A DNA stretch of 64,000 nt from Adineta steineri (Eukaryota > Rotifera > Eurotatoria > Adinetida > Adinetidae). The notes below the pieces were generated by a model. It was not told the DNA's origin. It did not search any database and was given only the letters and a program-made list of their open reading frames with translations. Each line of letters begins with the position of its first letter. Position 1 is the stretch's first letter. Below are positions 21,609-32,696 of this stretch, piece after piece. The position numbers and the translations under genes are program-made. Location: the NCBI GenBank assembly GCA_905250115.1, contig CAJNOI010000056.1, forward strand, positions 194,986 to 258,985, written 5' to 3'.

Positions 21609-22872
21609 ATGGCTTCAACGGTATGTTAAAAAAAATCTAATTATTCGAATTATTTGAAACAATTTAATTTAGACAAGTGGAAAGATCGCTGAATTTCGTC
21701 GTTTGTTAGCCAATGCTCGTTCTGTTCTTGTCTTAACCGGTGCAGGAGTATCAGCTGAATCTGGTGTTCCAACATTTCGTGGTAGTGGTGGTCTTTGGAG
21801 ACAATATCGAGCAACAGTTTGTTTTAAGAATTATTTATAAAAACTTTATTTTATTGATAAATAGGATTTAGCAACTCTAACAGCTTTTAATCGTTCACCT
21901 TCTCTTGTTTGGGAATTTTATCATTATCGAAGAGAAGTTGTTCGAACAAAACAACCAAATAAGGTTTAGCTTTTTTATTATTAAATAAATAAATGTAATT
22001 TCTTTCAAAATAGGCTCATATAGCATTAGCAGAAGCAGAAAAAAGATTTGAAAAAGAAGGAAAACGGTTTAATGTTATAACACAAAATGTTGATGGTTTG
22101 AATTGTTTTATTTGAAATAAATCAAAATTTAGATTTTTCTTCAGGTCTTCATCGGAAAGCTGGATCAAAAAATTTAATTGAAATGCATGGTTGGTTTTAT
22201 TTTAGAATTTTATTAGAAAAAAAATCAAAATAAGAGAAAAACAATATGTTTATTTTTTTTCTTTTTAATTAGGAAATCTTTTTGTGGTTCGATGTACTTC
22301 ATGTAATTTTATTGAAGAAAATACATCCAGTCCGATTTGTGAATCATTAAGAAATCGAGGGTTTTTATTTATTTATTTATTTATTCAATATTTATTTCAA
22401 TATGATTTTTATTTTAGTTTGCCAGATGAAAATGGTCCTGAAATCGATGAAAAAGATTTGCCACATTGTCGAAAATGTAGATCTCTTCTTCGTCCTCATA
22501 TTGTTTGGTTTGGTGAACAAATTTGGAATGATGTTTTAGAAAAGATCGAAAAAGAAATTCAATTATGTGATTTATTTTTAGTTGTATGTTTTTTATTTCT
22601 TTATATTATTTCTATTAATAAGAATAAAAATAAAAGGTTGGAACATCATCTGTTGTTTATCCAGCAGCTGGTTATGCATCACTTCTTTCTGAAAGAAGTA
22701 TTCTTGTTGCTGAAATAAATATTGAAACAACACCTTCAACTTCTATTGCAAAGTTTGTTACTTTTTATTTTTACTTTTATTCTTCAAAAAATCAATCTTC
22801 TCTTTTAGTTATCATTTTCATGGTCCTGCTGCACAAATTCTCCCACAATTATTATCAACAAATGTTAATTAA
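21609..22872 (+). CDS. SIRT5: Sirtuin 5-like NAD-dependent lysine deacylase
   Basis: At least eight short exons, starting with ATGGCTTCAACG (21609-21620) and ending at TAA 22872, give about 280 residues. It has the sirtuin core: [17 protein letters not shown] (NAD-binding), [14 protein letters not shown] (catalytic-loop region), LIEMHG with the catalytic His, the zinc Cys pairs CTSC and [30 protein letters not shown], and the terminal [23 protein letters not shown] carries the Tyr-x-x-Arg pair that makes SIRT5 prefer succinyl, malonyl and glutaryl lysine. It is normally mitochondrial. Here the N-terminus before the core is short and no strong targeting peptide is obvious. Converges on the ELAV-like gene. 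Confidence 0.94.
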
Positions 22873-23642
22873 CAACAATTTTGGTTTTTTGAAAATCAAG
22901 AGAATCATTTTCTTTTTGTTTGTTTTTCCTTTATTTAAAAGCTAAAAAGATTTCAACAGTTTTTGTCTTCAGAAATTTATTTTTTTTTTGTCAACTTCAG
23001 ATTTCTATTATTTAAGAAAATCTGAAAGAAAATTTATATCTGTTTAACCGAAATAAAATAATAAAAATTTACATTTTATTTTATTGAAATATTTCTCTTT
23101 TTAATTAATTAACAAACTGCAACTATAAAATATGTTATTAAAATTATATTTGAACATATCTTAATTGTTGATTAGAAAATGAATCTATTGAATATCTTTC
23201 TGGGTAGATAATTGTATCGATAAGCTTAATAATATATTTAATTTAATTCTAATCCGTTTCAATGGAAAAATATTTTATTTTATCAACGAAAATGTTTTCT
23301 ATAACAATAAAAAAAGGTGTGAAAGAAAAAGTAAAAATTGTGTATTTTTCTTTTTGAAATCTGTTTTATCTAACTCACATAATGAATAAATTGTTTTATA
23401 GACTTTCTTCGACACACCGTAAGATTTGATTAATTAAAAAAATGAAAAATGAAAAACGAAAAATAAAAATCTAAAAATAGATTAAACAAATTTCGAATAA
23501 AACAAGAAAAATATAAAAAACTTCGTTTTATAAAAATGAAAGAAAAACGTATAATAAATTTAATAAGCCGAAATTATTTTAATAGATGGAATTAAAACCT
23601 AAGAAGAAGAAAGAAAGAAAGAAAGAAAAGAAAATTGTGCGT
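22873..23642. other. 3' flanks of convergent genes
   Basis: AT-rich DNA between the sirtuin and ELAV-like stop codons, including a (gaaa) tract near 23610-23630. No exon is seen. Confidence 0.4.
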
Positions 23643-24625
23643 TTAATAAATAATTTGATTGTTATTTGATGAATTTTTAAATCGAACTTGAAGATATCTT
23701 CCATGAAATTGATAATTATTAAGTTGTTCAATAGCTCTTAATGCTTCATCATATTTTTCCATTTGAATAAATCCATAACCTTTTGAAAGACCTGTATTAT
23801 TATCCATAATAATATCAACACGTGATACATGTCCAAATTCAGAAAATAATCTTGATAATTCGGATTGATTAACAGTTTGACTTAAACCATAAACATAGAT
23901 TGAATGAGTTTTTATTGAAGGAGGAGAAGGAGAAGATAAATAATATTGATCAACAACAATTGGATAAGTATAAAAATTTAAAGATGGATAAGTTAATGAA
24001 CATGCCATTTGTCGTCTTCTGGAATCTGTTTGAGGAAATTTTATATTAAGAATATTATTTGAACTAATTTCAAGACCATGAAGATGATCTTTGGCAGTTT
24101 GAGCTTGACTTCGTGTTGACATAATAACAAAAGCAATTAATTTATCTTTTAATATTCTTATTTGAACTATTTCACCAAATGGACAAAATAATTCATAAAA
24201 TTCTTTTTCTGAAAATGAATCTGGAAAACCTTTCACATATAATTTTGTATTGCGTGTTTCATTGGATTGTGGTCGAGCTTGAGTTACTTGAATTGTTTTA
24301 TGACCTATTTGTAAACCATTTAATTTTTCACAAGCAATTTTACCATCTTTTTCACCATTTAAATATTCAATAAAAGCAAAACCATATGAATAACCTTGAA
24401 CAAAAAACAAAAATTAAGATAAAATAAGAAATATTATTTTTAAAAAAATGAAGATTAACCTGTTTGTTTATCTTGCATTAATTTACAAGATTTTAATGGT
24501 CCTATTGGTGAAAATATCTCTGCTAAATGACTTTCTTTTATTGATTGTGGTAAATAATTTACAATTAATGAATATGATTTATCTTTTTGTGTTGAATTCG
24601 TTTTTTGTTCATTATTAAGAATCAT
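23643..24625 (-). CDS. ELAV/Hu-like RNA-binding protein with three RRMs
   Basis: Exon 1 (24625 to about 24463) and exon 2 (about 24395-23643) give about 300 residues. RRM1: SLIVNYLPQSIKESHLAEIF with GYSYGFAFIEY (RNP1). RRM2: TKLYVKGFPDSFSEKEFYEL with the RNP1 replaced by LIAFVIM. RRM3: SIYVYGLSQTVNQSELSRLF with GLSKGYGFIQM. The order RRM1-RRM2-linker-RRM3 matches ELAV/Hu proteins, which bind AU-rich 3' UTRs and control mRNA stability or splicing. It is somewhat shorter and RRM2 is more divergent than in typical members, so a distant ELAV paralogue is likely. Its start lies 201 bases from that of the divergent SLC25A26 gene. Confidence 0.88.
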
Positions 24626-24826
24626 TTTGATTTGAAAAATTAAATAAAATAAAAAAAAGTAAAAAATTTTATAGCCATATTGATTGATACTGATGTGTAT
24701 TAACCTCCTTTGATTTGTTTTTTATTTCGAAAAAAGATGTCGTTATAGAAATAATATATATATATACATATATATATATTGCATTAATTACTCATAATAT
24801 TTGTCATTAAAGATAAAATAAATGAA
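24626..24826. promoter_or_regulatory. Shared divergent promoter region
   Basis: Only 201 bases separate the start codons of the ELAV-like gene (-) and the mitochondrial carrier (+). A palindromic TA tract (atatatatatacatatatat) sits near the middle at about 24756-24778. Both 5' UTRs and promoters must fit here. No other element is identified. Confidence 0.5.
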
Positions 24827-26027
24827 ATGGCGGAAGAAGATATAACTGGAATAATTAAACGTTCATTAGTGGTTTGTAAAATTAATTTAAATAAAAATAA
24901 AATTTCGATATTTTATTCAAGGCAGGATCAATAGCTGGATGTTCAGTTGATTTATCATTATATCCAATCGATACAATAAAAACTCGTCTTCAACAAAAAA
25001 AAAGTTTAACTAGAGGATTTTTATTTTCATCATTATATTCTGGTGTTGGTTCAGTATTAATTGGAAGTGGACCATCATCAGCTTTATTTTTTACTGCTTA
25101 TAATTTATCAAAACAAACAATTCAATTCTCATCTCAATGGCAAACTCATATGACTGCTGCGACATTAGGAGAAATTGTAATAAAAAATTAATAGAAATTT
25201 ATTTTCAAATCTTTCTTCTTTTTAGTGTGCATGTTTAATACGTGTTCCAGTTGAAGTTGTTAAACAACGAGCACAAGTTAATCGAAATTTAAGTTTATTA
25301 ACAATAACTCGATCTTGTTTTCAAAATGAAGTTTGTTTATTAATTTCAAATTTTATATATCAATAAATAATATTTATTATTTATAAGGGTTTATTTGGTC
25401 TTTATCGAGGATATTTTGCAACTGTAACAAGAGAAATTCCATTTTCAATAATTCAATTTCCACTATGGGAATTATTCAAAGTTTGTTTTTTGTTTATTAA
25501 TATTTATTATTTTTTATAAAACGAAATTCAAGGAATATTGGAGTACTAAACAAGGTTATCCTGTAGCTCCATGGCAAGGAGCTCTATGTGGATCAATATC
25601 CGGTGGAATAGCAGCATCTATTACAACTCCATTAGGTTCGCTTTTTTCTTTATTTTAAATTATTTTAACAAAAACAAAACGAAACTTTCTATGTAGATGT
25701 TGCAAAAACAAGAATTATGTTAGCTCATGTAAATATTTCAAATCTTTCTATTTATTTTTCTATTATTTCTCTATTTTATTTAGCATTCTGATATTGACGC
25801 AGCTTCAAATTCTTTTACTGTTATGAAGAATATTGTTAAAAATGAAGGTTTTACAGCGTATGTTTTTTTCTTTTGAATTTATATTCTAAAATAAAATATT
25901 TGTTTTTTTTGTTATTAGATTATATAGTGGTGTACTTCCTCGTACAATGTGGATATCTATAGGTGGTTTAATTTATTTTGGTGCATTTGAATATGTCACA
26001 TCGTTGTTTTTTTCTAAAAAAACTTAA
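24827..26027 (+). CDS. SLC25A26: Mitochondrial S-adenosylmethionine carrier
   Basis: About eight exons spliced by 45-60 base introns give about 265 residues with six membrane helices in three carrier repeats. The Px(D/E)xx(K/R) signatures are [20 protein letters not shown] and PLDVAKTRI. Family-specific blocks fit SLC25A26: [55 protein letters not shown] and [20 protein letters not shown]. It exchanges cytosolic SAM for mitochondrial S-adenosylhomocysteine across the inner membrane. The chosen ATG (24827) reads MAEEDITG. An ATG three bases upstream is out of frame. Confidence 0.94.
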
Positions 26028-26849
26028 AAATGTTATTTGTTTTTGTTTTTGTTATAAATTTATATTTTAATTAAGATATATTTCTATAGGAAAATTATTC
26101 AAGAAATAAAAAATCTCGTTTTTTGTTAAATTATTAGTTTATTAATTAACAATCAGATTTCAATGTTCTCACAAAAGATTGACTTTTGTCTTCAATTTAA
26201 GTTCAACAAAGTTTTAAAGATCATATTGATACACTTCGAAGCATTCATTTTAATCCGTTACATATAAAATCGAGTATAAACATCAATATTTAAAAATCTA
26301 CTGATAGTCTATATCTATTTCAACTATTCTCTCTGATTTGTTTCAGAACGATTGTAAAGTTGTTTCTAGTAAAAAAAAATTGTACAATTAAAAATATCTT
26401 TGATCTTTATGAATTATATTATAGAAAACTGATTATTAATTGATTGACACTCATATTTTATATACAAATTCCTAGAAAATAAACTGATATGTGATTATGA
26501 CTAAACGAATTAGATAATACTACACTATATTAATAATAATGAAACTTGTCGAACTTACTCGATTTTATAATGAAATTCGTAACTATGAATAATGACAGTT
26601 TGATTACGAAAGATGAAAGATATATTCTATAGTAAAATTTGTTCATTTAATGAAAATACTTTATTGAATATTATCTCATTGAAAGATTTTAATATCGAAT
26701 ATTTTTTAAAATTTGATGTCAAAAAGAAAAAACGATGAATTGAAGATATAAGATAGAACATAATTATTTTTCTAAATGAAACTAAAGATTAACTTGAATG
26801 GATAAAAAAATGTTATTTACAATAATAAAATAATAAAAATTAAAATTTG
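26028..26849. other. 3' flanks of convergent genes
   Basis: AT-rich DNA between the carrier and GPCR stop codons; no exon seen. Confidence 0.4.
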
Positions 26850-28112
26850 TTAAATTGAATTTAAATGTGTTTGATGTTTATTAAAATGTCTTAAAACTGA
26901 ACGTTGAACATAATTTCTAGGACAAAGAAGTTTCATAAATGCCAAACGAAATTCACGTGATGTTAAAACATAAACAAGAAAATTAAGCTAAAAGAAATAA
27001 ATGATTATGAGAGAAAATAAAATAAAGAAAAAACTTACTGCTGAATTTGTATAACCAAGCCAAGTAAATAAACGAAAAAGTTCTTGTTGATAATTTGATT
27101 TCAATTGTAAATGAAAAACTCCGGTAAGAAGAAGAAAAACAAAAAATGGTAACCAACAAGCAATAAATACACCCATAACAATTCCTAAAACTTTTGCTGC
27201 TTTATGTTCACGTGAAAATCTTGTCCAATTTCGATTTCGACGAAGATTTCTTAAACGACGAAAAAATAATATTGTTAATGATGTTGAATCATTTCGACGT
27301 GAATGAGAATTTAATGGTGGAAGTGATGGTGATCGACAATATTTTCCTTTATGAATTCTTAATGTTATTGGTTGTGGAATATTTAAATTTGATATTGTTG
27401 ATAATGATGAACTGGGATTTTTCATTGAACGAAAACAAATTGAAGCACTTCGTCAAGGTTTTAAACAAACAACACCTATTAATGATGTATATCATCCATC
27501 ATCTCCACGAGCTTCACGTTTTCGTGCTGATATTAATATTCTTCCATAAACAAATACCATTATTATTAATGGAACATAAAATGAGACAGATGATGATACA
27601 ATTATAAATATTGGATCCGATGGAAATTCACATCGTTCAATTTGAATTTCTTCAGATAAAGATTTATTTGTTTTTAAAGAACTTCTTTCACCAAGAATAA
27701 GAACAAATGGTCCAGCAATAAATGCTGAACAAAACCAAATAGCAGCAATAACAAATGATGAATGTTTACTAATAAATGATGTTGGATATGTTATAGGTGA
27801 TGTTATTGCTATATAACGATCAAGTGCAATAACACATAATGCAAGTATTGATGCTGTTGATGCTCCAACATCAGTTATATGCCATAAATTACATAATAAA
27901 CGTGATGGAGGTGGATTTAATAATTCAAATAAAATAGCTAATGGTATAACAATAACTCCAACACAAAGATCAGCAACAGCTAATGATGCAACATAATAAT
28001 ATGTTGCAGAATGAAGTGATATCGAACGATAAACTGCTAATATAACAAGAAGATTACCCAATAATGTTAATAAACATACAAATGATAACCATAAGATTCC
28101 ATTTAAAAACAT
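26850..28112 (-). CDS. Biogenic-amine-type class A GPCR with two in-frame TGA codons
   Basis: TM1-TM5 are read from 28112: TLLGNLLVILAVYR (TM1 GN), SLAVADL (TM2), IALDRYIAI (DRY), with TM4 and TM5. The large third loop and TM6-7 continue in the same frame: EHKAAKVLGIVMGVFIACWL PFF, then WLGYTNSA. The last exon (26987-26850) carries LNFLVY, a variant of NPxxY, and a short tail. EHKAAK and CWLPFF are typical of serotonin/octopamine/dopamine-type receptors. The TM3 Asp lies in ITDVGASTAS. Two TGA codons (27492-27494 and 27453-27455) fall in the third loop, 13 codons apart. A 161-base intron (about 27517-27357, GT/AG, compatible phase) would bypass both; otherwise the gene is inactivated. Confidence 0.82.
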
Positions 28113-30382
28113 TTCGTTCGTTTTCTTCTCTTAATATTTACATAAATTTTAATAAATAATCAATTCGACAATTATTCATCATGCTCTAATCTAAGAAAGA
28201 AAAGAATTCTTTCGTTTAGTTTTGATAAATGATGATCCATATAGTTAAAGACACTCGATATTTCTTTGTCGATGCAATGGTTGATAAGAATATTCAGCAA
28301 AAGTAAAAGAAGAAGAAGACGAAGATGCAGAAGAAGAAGCGAGATTCAATTACTCATAACTGGTGTATATGATCTATAGGCAAGACAATTAAACCGATGA
28401 GAGAGAGAAACGCTATCATTGTCAACTTACTTCCGTTTTCCTTTCTTTCAAGTATGTTTTCGTCTTTGTCAATAAGATATCTAATAAATAAATATTATTC
28501 TTACATTGACACATTTTATAGACGAGATTACTTTCTTTTACATTAATCATCTACAACAAAACACTTTCTTTTTTTTTTTCTTTTCCTTTTTTCATTACAA
28601 AATTCAAATATTTTTTTGAGAAAATATTCTTTTTTTTTTTCAACCATTTTTTGTATAAAAAAAAGTATTTCTTTTTCGATACGAATAATATTAAATATAT
28701 AAACAAATAGTAAAATTTGAAAAAAGTAAATAATTTTTTTTTAATATTTGATAAAATGTTGATATTATATTCATGATAAATTATTTTTTGTTTTTATTCG
28801 AAAAAAAGAAAATTAATAATAAATCATTATGTTTAAATGAATTTCCGATGAATATATTGCTATTTGCCTAAAGGGATTATTGTTTTCTATTCTATAAATA
28901 ACATCTAAAAGATATTTTTGTTCAATTAACCTAAATCAAATATTTTCTAATTATATTTCTTAAAATAAAACACAACTACATTTTCATACAAAATTAATCA
29001 TACACATCAAATGATATTATCTTTCATGCTAAGTTAATTGCTAAAATCTTCTTGATAATTTCGGAATCAATGAACTTTTTTTTATTGAAAAGAACGATAT
29101 CTAAATATACTTTTTTTTTCTAGAACTATCAATTTATAAGAATACTAGATACTATCCCTAGAAATCACATACAAACTCAATTCTTTTCATGCGATGTGTA
29201 ATTCCTATTTCAGGAAATTCGAATGAAATTACTATTTGAAAATTTCATAAAGACTTAATTTAATGTTCCTAAAAATAAGCACAGGAAATTGATTTTCTTA
29301 CAAAACAAATATGGAAATAAAGTGTTAACTTTAAATATTATTTTTAACTGGGTCAAAGAACTCAATGTCGATAATGTTAGTTGAAACATTTACTACTATA
29401 ACATGTAGCCGATTTGAAATTTGTTGGAAACAAGAATTTATCATGTTCTTAATATGTCAGACTGTAGAAGCTTAACAAGAAAAATTAATTCAAAAGATAC
29501 TGTGTATCATTGCAAAATGATCAAGTAATGACCATAAGAAAATTCTAACTTGCAATATACTATTGGAAAGAAAACTCTTTATATGCAACAGATATTATTA
29601 GTCAACGTATTTCTTTCATTCTCTTCTCTCTTCTCTCTTCTCAACAAAAACATAATTTCATTGATTTTGAAATTTTTAAGATGGTTTAAAAGAAATTAAC
29701 ATTTTTATTTATTTCGTTATATAAACAGATCAAAACTATTATTGAACATTTATTCTAATGAAATATGTAAATACCTCTATATTATACTGAAAAACTATTG
29801 TAGCTGAATTGGTTTCTTTTACTCGAGAAGAAGAAACTAGGTGATAAAATCTGATATTCGATAGTAATCGTTTTCGAGGGGAAGAAGAAAAAATTCCATA
29901 AGTAGAATTTTTGTTTCTTTGTGTCCATTGACTTACAATGTTTTGGTATCCGTTTCCATTTATATTTGCTGTCCTTATTAAGAATCTTAAATGATTGAAT
30001 TCGATATATTTATTTTGAATATTTGTACATATCATTCAAAAGTTTATCTTTATCGGCAATTAAATTGAAATCCCCTCTTTTTTATAATAAAAATAAAAGA
30101 ATTTTTTATATTATAATATGATAACTTATAGATTATTTGCAAACGTAATCTTATTCAATATTGAAATTGAATTTTTATATAAAATACTTTTATTTTGACA
30201 TATAAAAATATTTCAAAATAAAATATATTAACTAGTATTGATATATTGACTAAGATGTCACTGAATATCAGAACAAAACAAAACGTAGGAAAATTGTTTT
30301 CATTGGTTATCGAATAAATTGAGAAAAAACAAGTAGATCATGAGATGAGTTAAGAGTAAGAACCATTATAAATAAACAAAAG
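28113..30382. other. Long gene-poor stretch
   Basis: No supported exon or RNA gene. The leader side of the GPCR contains a (gaa)-rich tract near 28300-28340. An open frame at 29739-30035 (-) has no recognisable protein features and was not accepted. Confidence 0.4.
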
Positions 30383-30580
30383 ATGTCTGAACCAGGTGTA
30401 TTACATCGCTCAGCTGAAATTGAAGATTTAACACATTTAACTGAACAAGATAAAAAGAATATTGAACAAGAAGCACAAAAAGGAAGTGATCATCTTCAAT
30501 CAGATCAACATGTTACTCATTCATCTTTACAAAATATTTCAAAATCTTCACTTCATCAAGAAAATTCTGATCCAAATTAA
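30383..30580 (+). CDS. Small hydrophilic protein, unknown
   Basis: A 65-residue frame starting MSEPGVLHRSAEIEDLTHL and ending in a Ser/Gln/His-rich tail. It is acidic-basic mixed and probably helical then disordered, with no signal or membrane segment. Regular codon use and an upstream AT-rich promoter-like region favour a real gene. There is no recognisable family, so confidence is modest. Confidence 0.45.
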   Translation: MSEPGVLHRSAEIEDLTHLTEQDKKNIEQEAQKGSDHLQSDQHVTHSSLQNISKSSLHQENSDPN

Positions 30581-31156
30581 ATCTTCATCTATCTTTTATT
30601 AAAACAATTTTTCAAATATTTCTTTCAATGAATATTTTTATTTTGAATATCTATTAAATAAATCTTTTTTCAATAAATTTCCATGAACTATTTTATTCAT
30701 TATAATTATTAACCAATAATTTTATGGATAAAAAAGAAAAGCAAAATTTAATTCTAAGATAGGAATATTCAATCTAATAAAATAAGTAAGAATTATTAAC
30801 ATTAAAAGACTCTCGATCGAATATTTTACTATAAAATATTATATTCAAGACCGCTTCAATTGATGGAACGGTGACGAAGATATAATCCTTCCTAGTTATG
30901 GAAAATTTTCATTTTCGTCGTTAGAAATCGAGAAAGTTTTTGTATCTCATTTGCAAAAATTATGTTGTATTCTTTCAAAGATACTTGATTCAGAACAGTC
31001 CTGATAATTTTTCCCAAATATTCAAAATGAAACATCGACATACTATTGCTAACTTCGACCAGATATAAAATAATAAAAGTATTTAGCAGCCACTCTTCTT
31101 TTGCAATAAACATTTGTATAGACAGCTTTTGTAGAGCTTTCAACGATCCATCTTCT

Positions 31157-31410
31157 AAAAAAATTCAATCATTAATTAATCAAATTCAACAACAACAAGT
31201 TTTAATAAACGTTTCCGAAATTTTTAATATTATTGCAGAACTATTTAACAACATTAACAAATAAAACAAATGAAACATCACAAAAACCGTTACAAAAATC
31301 AGCAAGTGCAATAAAAGATGATGCAATTATTATTTCGAAATCAATTTCTAAACAGTTTAGTTCATTTTGATCAAATGTCGAGAACTTGATGAATAAAATA
31401 TATAAATAAT
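31157..31410 (+). pseudogene. Truncated copy of the TSG101 3' end
   Basis: From ttcaatcattaattaatcaa the segment follows the TSG101 coiled-coil and linker exons at 40148-40380, including a shortened version of the intron, then jumps to the last codons (atcaaatgtcgagaactt). About 250 bases present in the parent, which encode the steadiness box, are missing at a point of tga microhomology. Introns are partly kept, so the copy arose at the DNA level and is not a processed mRNA copy. It leads directly into a tRNA-Ala as the parent does. Confidence 0.88.
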
Positions 31411-31442
31411 AATTAATTAATAAAAAAAACCATAAAAGAATT

Positions 31443-31514
31443 GGAGGCTCCGGGCATCGATCCCGGTGCCTCTCGCATGCAAAGCGAGCGCTCTACCATG
31501 TGAGCTAAGCCCCC
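31443..31514 (-). tRNA. tRNA-Ala (anticodon TGC)
   Basis: The complement begins GGGGGCTTAGCTCACATGG and folds fully: acceptor GGGGGCT/AGCCTCC (one G-T), anticodon stem CTCGC/GCGAG with loop TTTGCAT, T-stem CCGGG/CCCGG and loop ATCGATG. All stems pair, so this copy looks functional. It stands downstream of the TSG101 pseudogene. Confidence 0.92.
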
Positions 31515-32696
31515 TGTACGCTCATTTTCAATACTTATTAATTCTAATTAAAATTTTATGTCAAGAAACTTAAAAAAAATCTTCATCATTCATTTCATCT
31601 TTAGTACAGATAGCTTCTATTGTTTCTTCAAAGACATCTGATTGATTTATTCATATTGTTGTTATGAATAATAAGAATAGTGATCAATATATTGATGAAA
31701 TATTATATAAAATCTATTCATATATGGTATTTCAATGTAACATATTCATAGGCATGGCTTAATCACGGTTATTAAAACTTGTTATAATTGTGATAGAATA
31801 ATTAAAATTCGGTGGCAATAATATTTCCTTCTACCAAAAAGAGGATTCTTTTTTCTTCAATTCTTTTTTCTAATGAATATCAATAGTTTCCTTTCAATAC
31901 CTAAATAAGAAGTTGAAATATATCTTGTATGTATTTAGAAATAAAAAGAGATTATAGAAGTAGACATGATAATGATGATGCAGATTAAGCTACATAGTCA
32001 AAAACGTGATCGAAAAGTTATTTTAGCCTATAATTAGAAATATCACTGTAGATAAGTGATTTAAAAAAGCATTTATCTTTTGTATTGAATAATATTATCT
32101 TGCAATTGCTCAGTTCGTTGAGCTTAATTAAATGGAAACTATTTTTTTAGTAGTGATAATTTCATATAATCAACGATGCAAATGTCTTTGGAACTAGATA
32201 GCACACGAGTCGAGACTCGTCTGTAAAATGCAACGTGAAGCCCGATATCGAAGTCACGATTTTAAGGTCTTCATAGATTTCTAAACATTAACAATTATCC
32301 TAGAATCGAGTAAAGTTTATATACTTTCAAAATACAGTTGATACTAATTCAATAGACTAATTATCTGTCATCAACTTTAGTTTCAACTATAAAACATATG
32401 TAGACAATGAGTCATACTTAACTTTTCTTGTTGGTCTTGTTGAATTATTTTGAGGATATGGGTGTATAGATGAAGAGACACCCACACCCTATCTTATTTA
32501 AAACATCATCGCCTCAACACATACTGAAAAATCTAAGTAAAACTTATCATCAGAATACACATTATCTTTGAAAATCAGCATTTCTATTTATTGTTTTTCC
32601 GAATATTACAACACAATAAAAATATACGTAGCATCATCATCATTCACTACCTCTTCTTGGTGGGAATATGCCTAACATTTCGATTCCCAATCACGA
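31515..32696. other. Gene-poor stretch with a short foldback
   Basis: No exon is supported. A small hairpin with GGGTGT arms lies at about 32454-32493 (gatatgggtgt paired with acacccacaccctatc). Confidence 0.4.

Noticed and set aside
27492-27494. Selenocysteine reading of the GPCR TGA codons
   Set aside because: No SECIS-like fold was recognised in the short 3' flank and no family precedent; splicing or gene loss is simpler.
27431-27550. Plus-strand reading ERKQIEALRQGFKQ... opposite the GPCR loop
   Set aside because: Looks protein-like but is antisense to the receptor frame, which has clear class A motifs; there is no start or splice support.
29739-30035. 98-residue open frame on the minus strand
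   Set aside because: No signal, domain or codon pattern typical of the neighbouring genes; looks like a chance frame in AT-rich DNA.
30892-31143. Minus-strand frame just before the TSG101 fragment
   Set aside because: No recognisable domain; may be a remnant of another gene but cannot be supported.
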